A DNA stretch of 64,000 nucleotides, taken from Lysobacter spongiicola DSM 21749 (GTDB lineage: Bacteria; Pseudomonadota; Gammaproteobacteria; Xanthomonadales; Xanthomonadaceae). Made by a program: the position numbers and the translations under genes. Shown one piece after another: positions 58,329-64,000 of this stretch. The notes under the pieces were generated by a model. That model was given only the letters and a program-made list of their open reading frames with translations, made no database searches and was not told where the DNA came from. Numbering within the stretch: the stretch's first letter is position 1; every line of letters starts with the position of its first letter. The DNA lies in contig NZ_FUXP01000006.1 of NCBI RefSeq assembly GCF_900167055.1, positions 1 to 64,000 of the forward strand, in the 5' to 3' direction.

Positions 58329-60440
58329 ATGACCCCAGCCCTCGTCCGACTCCTCCCCGCCACGTTGCTGCTGACAGCAGCGCCTCTGGCCGCACCGGCG
58401 CAGGTGCCTCCACCGGATGCGGAAACCCTGGATGCCGTGGAGGTCGTCGGCCAGCGGGTGCCGCTGTCCCGGTTCCCGGGTGCGGTGGACGTGGTGGAAG
58501 GGCAGGACCTGCGCCGCGGGCAACGCCAGGTCGGGCTGTCCGAGACGCTGGCGCGGGTCCCGGGTGTCACCGTGCTGGAGCGCGGCAACTTCGCCCAGGA
58601 CCTGCAGATCCAGAGCCGCGGTTTCGGTGCGCGTTCGACCTTCGGCATCCGCGGCATCCGGCTGGTGGTCGATGGCATCCCGTCTTCCGCGCTGGACGGG
58701 CAGGGCCAGGCGGCGAACTTCCCGCTGGGTGCGCTGGACCGGATCGAGGTCCTGCGCGGTCCACTGGCGCTGCAGTACGGCAACGCCGCCGGTGGCGCGA
58801 TCGTCGGCCACACCGATCTCGGCGCCCCCGACGGTGCATCGATCGAGGCCTGGGCCGGCAGCTTCGGCAGCCACCGGGCGGCTGTGCGCTGGGATAGCAG
58901 CACGGCGCCGGGCGACTGGCAGTGGCGCGTGCTTGGCAGCCATTTCGCCACCGATGGCGAGCGGCCGCACAGCGCTGCGGAGCGCAGCCAGTTGTCGGCG
59001 GTGGCGGAGTGGAAAGCCGGCGATTCAGGCCGGCTGAGGCTGGCCATGAACAGCCTGGTGCAGCCCTTCACCCAGGATCCGCTTGGTCTCACGCGTGGCC
59101 AGTGGGAAGCGCAGCCCCACGGCACCGCCGCCGAAGCGCTGGAGTTCAACACGCGCAAGCGCATCGACAACCACCAGTTCGGCCTGCGCTGGGACTCCAG
59201 CTATGCGCCAGGCCGGGAGTACTGGCTGGGCGCGCACGGGATCGAGCGCGAGATCGTGCAGTTCCTGTCCATCCCGGTGGGCGCTCAGATGCCGCCGAGC
59301 AGTTCCGGTGGCGTGATCGACTCCGGCCGGCGTTCCGCGGGTCTGGAGGCGGGCCATCGCTGGTCCTGGGCGCGCGGCTCGCTGGCGGCCGGCGTGGAGC
59401 TGGGCCGGCTGGAGGAGGCCCGGCGCGGCTTTGAGAACTTCATGGGCGACGAAGTGGGAGTGCGCGGACGCTTGCGCCGTGACGAGGACAACGCCATCGA
59501 CGCGCGCGAAGGGTTCCTGCTGGGCGAATACCACCTCACGCCGGAGTGGACGGCGCTCGGCGGCGTGCGCCATTCCTGGCTGGATTTCTCATCCGACGAC
59601 CACTACCAGGCGCCCGGCAATGGCGATGACAGCGGCAGCATCGACTACAGCGAGACCGCGGCATCGGTGGGCATCGCGCGTGCCTTCGGCAACGGCGAGG
59701 TTTTCGCCAGCGCCGGCAGGGGCTTCGAAACTCCGACGGTCACCGAACTGGCGTACCGGCCCGACGGCGTGGCGGGGCTCAACTTCGACCTGCGGCCGGC
59801 ACGGACGGACTCCATTGAACTCGGTGCGCGCTGGCGCCTGCAGGACGCGCAACTCGGAGTGACCGCGTGGCGGGTGGATGGCGACGGTGAAATCGTCTCG
59901 GCCACCAGCAGTGGCGGGCGGTCGAGCTACGCGAATGCCGGCAGCACGCGGCGCGAGGGCCTGGAGGCCAGCGTCGACGGTCGCCTTGGTGACCGGTGGC
60001 ATTACACCGTGGCGGCGAACCTGATCCGTGCCCGCTTCACCGAGAGCTTCAGCTACAGCGTGACCCGCAGTGGCGAGACCGACATCCGGACCATCGAAGC
60101 CGGCAACCGCATGCCGGGGATCCCCAGCGCCAATGCCTTCGCCGAGCTCGGCTGGCGCACGGACTCGCGGAGGTCGGGGCTGGCCCTGGAGGCACGGCTG
60201 AGTGATCGCATCCCGGTCAATGATGCCAACAGCGACTACGCACCGGGCCACGCGGTCTTCGCCCTGCGTGCGGACTGGCGGGCACAAAGCGGCGGGTGGC
60301 ACGGTTTCGCCCGCGTCGACAACCTGTTCGACCGTGAATACGCCGGGTCGGTGATCGTCAACGATGGCAACGGGCGCTTCTTCGAGCCCGGGGCCGGTCG
60401 CAGCTTTACGCTCGGCCTCGGCTGGAACGCCCGCCGCTGA
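58329..60440 (+). CDS. TonB-dependent receptor, YncD/PqqU-like
   Basis: 703 residues: signal peptide (LVRLLPATLLLTAAPLAAPAQ), TonB box region (LDAVEVVGQRV), plug domain (ETLARVPGVTVLERGNFAQDLQIQSRGFGARSTFGIRGIRL, in pieces DGIPSSALDGQGQAANFPLG and IEVLRGPLALQYGNAAGG), and a 22-strand barrel. The plug closely follows E. coli YncD, renamed PqqU for pyrroloquinoline quinone uptake. The ligand here is unknown; no PQQ or iron genes are next to it. The last residues are GLGWNARR, without the usual terminal aromatic residue. Confidence 0.85.
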   Translation: MTPALVRLLPATLLLTAAPLAAPAQVPPPDAETLDAVEVVGQRVPLSRFPGAVDVVEGQDLRRGQRQVGLSETLARVPGVTVLERGNFAQDLQIQSRGFGARSTFGIRGIRLVVDGIPSSALDGQGQAANFPLGALDRIEVLRGPLALQYGNAAGGAIVGHTDLGAPDGASIEAWAGSFGSHRAAVRWDSSTAPGDWQWRVLGSHFATDGERPHSAAERSQLSAVAEWKAGDSGRLRLAMNSLVQPFTQDPLGLTRGQWEAQPHGTAAEALEFNTRKRIDNHQFGLRWDSSYAPGREYWLGAHGIEREIVQFLSIPVGAQMPPSSSGGVIDSGRRSAGLEAGHRWSWARGSLAAGVELGRLEEARRGFENFMGDEVGVRGRLRRDEDNAIDAREGFLLGEYHLTPEWTALGGVRHSWLDFSSDDHYQAPGNGDDSGSIDYSETAASVGIARAFGNGEVFASAGRGFETPTVTELAYRPDGVAGLNFDLRPARTDSIELGARWRLQDAQLGVTAWRVDGDGEIVSATSSGGRSSYANAGSTRREGLEASVDGRLGDRWHYTVAANLIRARFTESFSYSVTRSGETDIRTIEAGNRMPGIPSANAFAELGWRTDSRRSGLALEARLSDRIPVNDANSDYAPGHAVFALRADWRAQSGGWHGFARVDNLFDREYAGSVIVNDGNGRFFEPGAGRSFTLGLGWNARR

Positions 60441-60455
60441 GGGGCCGCCGGCCCG

Positions 60456-62270
<1,815 letters not shown>

Positions 62271-62333
62271 GCCGCGCAGGATATCAAGCGGGGCTCGTTG
62301 CCGTATCGGACAACTCCCGCTGGAGGGGCAGGA

Positions 62334-62915
62334 TTACTGCAGCAGCGAGCGCAGCATCCAGGCGTATTTCTCGTGGGTCTGCAGGCGCTGGGTCAGCAGG
62401 TCCACGCTGGGGTCATCACCGGCATCGTCGGCGGTCCGCAGCACCTTGCGGGCCGAGCGGCACACCGCTTCGTTGCCGACTACCAACTGGCGCACCATCT
62501 CGCGCCAGTCGGGAGCTTCCGAGAGTCCGGGCTCTTCGGCGATGGACGACAGCCGGATGAACTCGGCATAGGAGCCCGGCGCGTTGAAGCCCAGTGCGCG
62601 GATGCGCTCCGCGATGTCGTCCAGCGCCGTCCACTGCTCGGTGTACTGCTCCTCGAACATCACGTGAAGGGCGTTGAACATCGAGCCGGTCACGTTCCAG
62701 TGGAAGTTGTGGGTCTTGAGGTACAGCGTGTAGGCGTCCGCCAGGAAAACCGACAGGCCGTCGGCGATCGTCTTGCGATCCTTGCCACCGATCCCGATAT
62801 CGATCTGCGGCGCGCTGGAACCGGGGCCCGGCGACGCCGCGGCATGTACCTTTCCGGTGCTGCCCTTGGTGCTCTTTCCGGTCTTGGGTTTCACTGCCTT
62901 GCTGGTCTTCGCCAT
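62334..62915 (-). CDS. dps: Dps-family DNA-binding ferritin-like protein
   Basis: 193 residues. THNFHWNVTGSMFNALHVMFEEQYTE contains the inter-subunit ferroxidase residues (His, His, Asp/Glu). The N-terminal extension of about 40 residues is rich in Lys (AKTSKAVKPKTGKSTKGSTG) and likely binds DNA, as in Dps of E. coli but longer. It protects DNA and stores iron under oxidative stress. ATG 62915 has GGGAG at good distance. It is divergent from hrpA. Confidence 0.93.
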   Translation of the reverse strand: MAKTSKAVKPKTGKSTKGSTGKVHAAASPGPGSSAPQIDIGIGGKDRKTIADGLSVFLADAYTLYLKTHNFHWNVTGSMFNALHVMFEEQYTEQWTALDDIAERIRALGFNAPGSYAEFIRLSSIAEEPGLSEAPDWREMVRQLVVGNEAVCRSARKVLRTADDAGDDPSVDLLTQRLQTHEKYAWMLRSLLQ

Positions 62916-62945
62916 CTGGTCGCTCCCTTCATGGTCGATGCGGCG

Positions 62946-62974
62946 ACAATAGTCGCGCGGGGTTTCAGTTTGAA
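62946..62974 (-). promoter_or_regulatory. candidate promoter of dps
   Basis: On the minus strand TTCAAA and TATTGT are 17 bases apart, each four of six matches to sigma-70 boxes, about 30 bases before the ATG. An imperfect palindrome TTTCA-GTT-TGAAA overlaps the -35 region and could be an operator. Confidence 0.35.
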
Positions 62975-63009
62975 ATCGTTCTTTTCTTTCCACCTGATCA
63001 ACGGATCCT

Positions 63010-64000
63010 ATGGCTGCCAGCGCTAAGAAGGCGTCACGACGCCGCGCCGCGGTCCCTGCACCGCTGCAGGAGGCACGGCGGTCGATCGATGGCGGACTGA
63101 GCCGGGATCGCGGCCGCCTGCAGGGGTTGTGGGCACGCTGGCGCGACAAGCCCGATGACCAGGCACTGCAGCACAAGTTCGAGCAGGCAGTGGCGACATC
63201 GGTCGCGCGCCGCACCGAACGCGCCGGCCGCCTGCCAGCCGCCCCGGTCGACCCGTCGCTGCCTATCGCCGCCGAGGCCGAGACGATCGTCGAGCTCATC
63301 CGCAAGCACCCGGTGGTGGTGATCGCCGGCGAGACCGGCTCGGGCAAGACCACCCAGATCCCCAAGCTGTGCCTGGCGGCGGGACGCGGCGCGGCCGGCA
63401 TGATCGGCTGCACCCAGCCCCGGCGCATCGCCGCCCGCGCGGTGGCCAAGCGCGTGGCCGAGGAGCTGCAGGTGCCGCTGGGTGGCGCGGTCGGCTACCA
63501 GGTGCGCTTCAGCGAAAGTACCGGGGAAGACACCGCGATCAAGTTCATGACCGACGGCATCCTGCTGGCGGAGATCCAGTCCGACCGCTGGCTGTCGCGG
63601 TACGACACGATCCTGATCGACGAGGCGCACGAGCGCAGCCTCAACATCGACTTCCTGCTGGGCTATCTGAAACAGCTGCTGACGCGCCGCCGCGACCTCA
63701 AGGTCATCGTCACCTCGGCCACCATCGATACCGCCCGCTTCGCCGAGCACTTCTCCGATGCGCCGGTGGTCCAGGTCGAGGGGCGCAGCTTCCCGGTCGA
63801 GGTGCGCTACCGGCCGCTTGAAGGCGAGGGCGAGCGCGAGGGAGAGCGCACGGTCAACGACGGCATCGTCGCCGCCTGCGATGAAATCACCCGTGAGGAT
63901 CCACGTGGCGACGTGCTGGTGTTCCTGCCGGGCGAGCGCGAGATCCGCGACGCCCACCAGGCGCTGGAGCGCCGCAAGTACCGCCATACCGAGGTGCTGC
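63010..64000 (+). CDS. hrpA: ATP-dependent RNA helicase HrpA, 5' part
   Basis: About 330 residues are in the window and the gene runs off the right edge; the full protein is usually near 1300. After a basic N-terminus (ASAKKASRRRAAV) come the DEAH-helicase motifs: VVIAGETGSGKTTQIPK (motif I), TQPRRIAARAVA (Ia), LIDEAHERSLNIDFLLG (II) and VTSATID (III). HrpA is implicated in mRNA processing and ribosome rescue. It is divergent from dps with a 94-base gap. Confidence 0.93.
   Translation, partial: MAASAKKASRRRAAVPAPLQEARRSIDGGLSRDRGRLQGLWARWRDKPDDQALQHKFEQAVATSVARRTERAGRLPAAPVDPSLPIAAEAETIVELIRKHPVVVIAGETGSGKTTQIPKLCLAAGRGAAGMIGCTQPRRIAARAVAKRVAEELQVPLGGAVGYQVRFSESTGEDTAIKFMTDGILLAEIQSDRWLSRYDTILIDEAHERSLNIDFLLGYLKQLLTRRRDLKVIVTSATIDTARFAEHFSDAPVVQVEGRSFPVEVRYRPLEGEGEREGERTVNDGIVAACDEITREDPRGDVLVFLPGEREIRDAHQALERRKYRHTEVL

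Overview
The window is a high-GC chromosomal segment whose gene order and protein sequences point to the Xanthomonadaceae/Lysobacteraceae (Lysobacter, Luteimonas, Xanthomonas and relatives). The indicators are the pilB-pilA-pilA-pilR / pilS-sucC-sucD neighbourhood, ruvC-ruvA-kup-ruvB-ybgC-tolQRAB-pal-cpoB-queE-queC, a XAC2610-like lipoprotein, and seven copies of a paired inverted repeat (REP/BIME type) between genes. The genus cannot be fixed from the sequence alone.

Layout. 1-272 is the tail of an IS481-like transposase. 497-5134 is a type IV pilus block on the minus strand: pilB, a frameshifted pilA, an intact pilA with a good terminator, and pilR. Both pilA genes have a -24/-12 (sigma-54) promoter, as expected for PilR targets. 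5277-12263 is an accessory island on the plus strand: an orphan T6SS vgrG, a lysozyme/GH19-like effector, and four lipoproteins that look like immunity proteins, one of them XAC2610-like. The island separates pilR from its sensor kinase gene pilS (12666-14348). Inside it lies a decayed copy of the 3' end of the DUF3817 gene next to pilS, so about 2.5 kb is bounded by direct repeats. This is the most unusual part of the window.

14589-28046 is core metabolism and housekeeping: sucC-sucD, nadE, bamD (minus), rluD-pgeF, a translationally coupled trehalose operon otsB-GH15-otsA (minus), and clpB behind a heat-shock-type promoter. 28237-40703 holds a frameshifted kefB-type antiporter gene, an ABC-F ATPase, a PhzF-like isomerase, a SIMPL protein, a CPA2 antiporter, an MFS transporter, an FmdB zinc-ribbon protein, aspS coupled to a GNAT and an alpha/beta hydrolase, and yebC.

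40721-52174 is the Holliday-junction / Tol-Pal / queuosine block. 52165-57869 is an aa3-type oxidase cluster read on the minus strand: coxB, a fused coxA-coxC, two small membrane proteins and ctaG, with a HemJ/CopD-like gene on the plus strand between them. After tRNA-Lys(TTT) come a YncD/PqqU-like TonB-dependent receptor, recQ, dps and the 5' part of hrpA.

Two genes (pilA copy 1 and kefB) are each restored to normal length by adding a single base. They may be real mutations or assembly errors. The seven REP elements sit at pilS/sucC, sucC-sucD, nadE/bamD, clpB/kefB, fmdB-aspS, kup-ruvB and queE-queC, and no REP-associated transposase is visible here.
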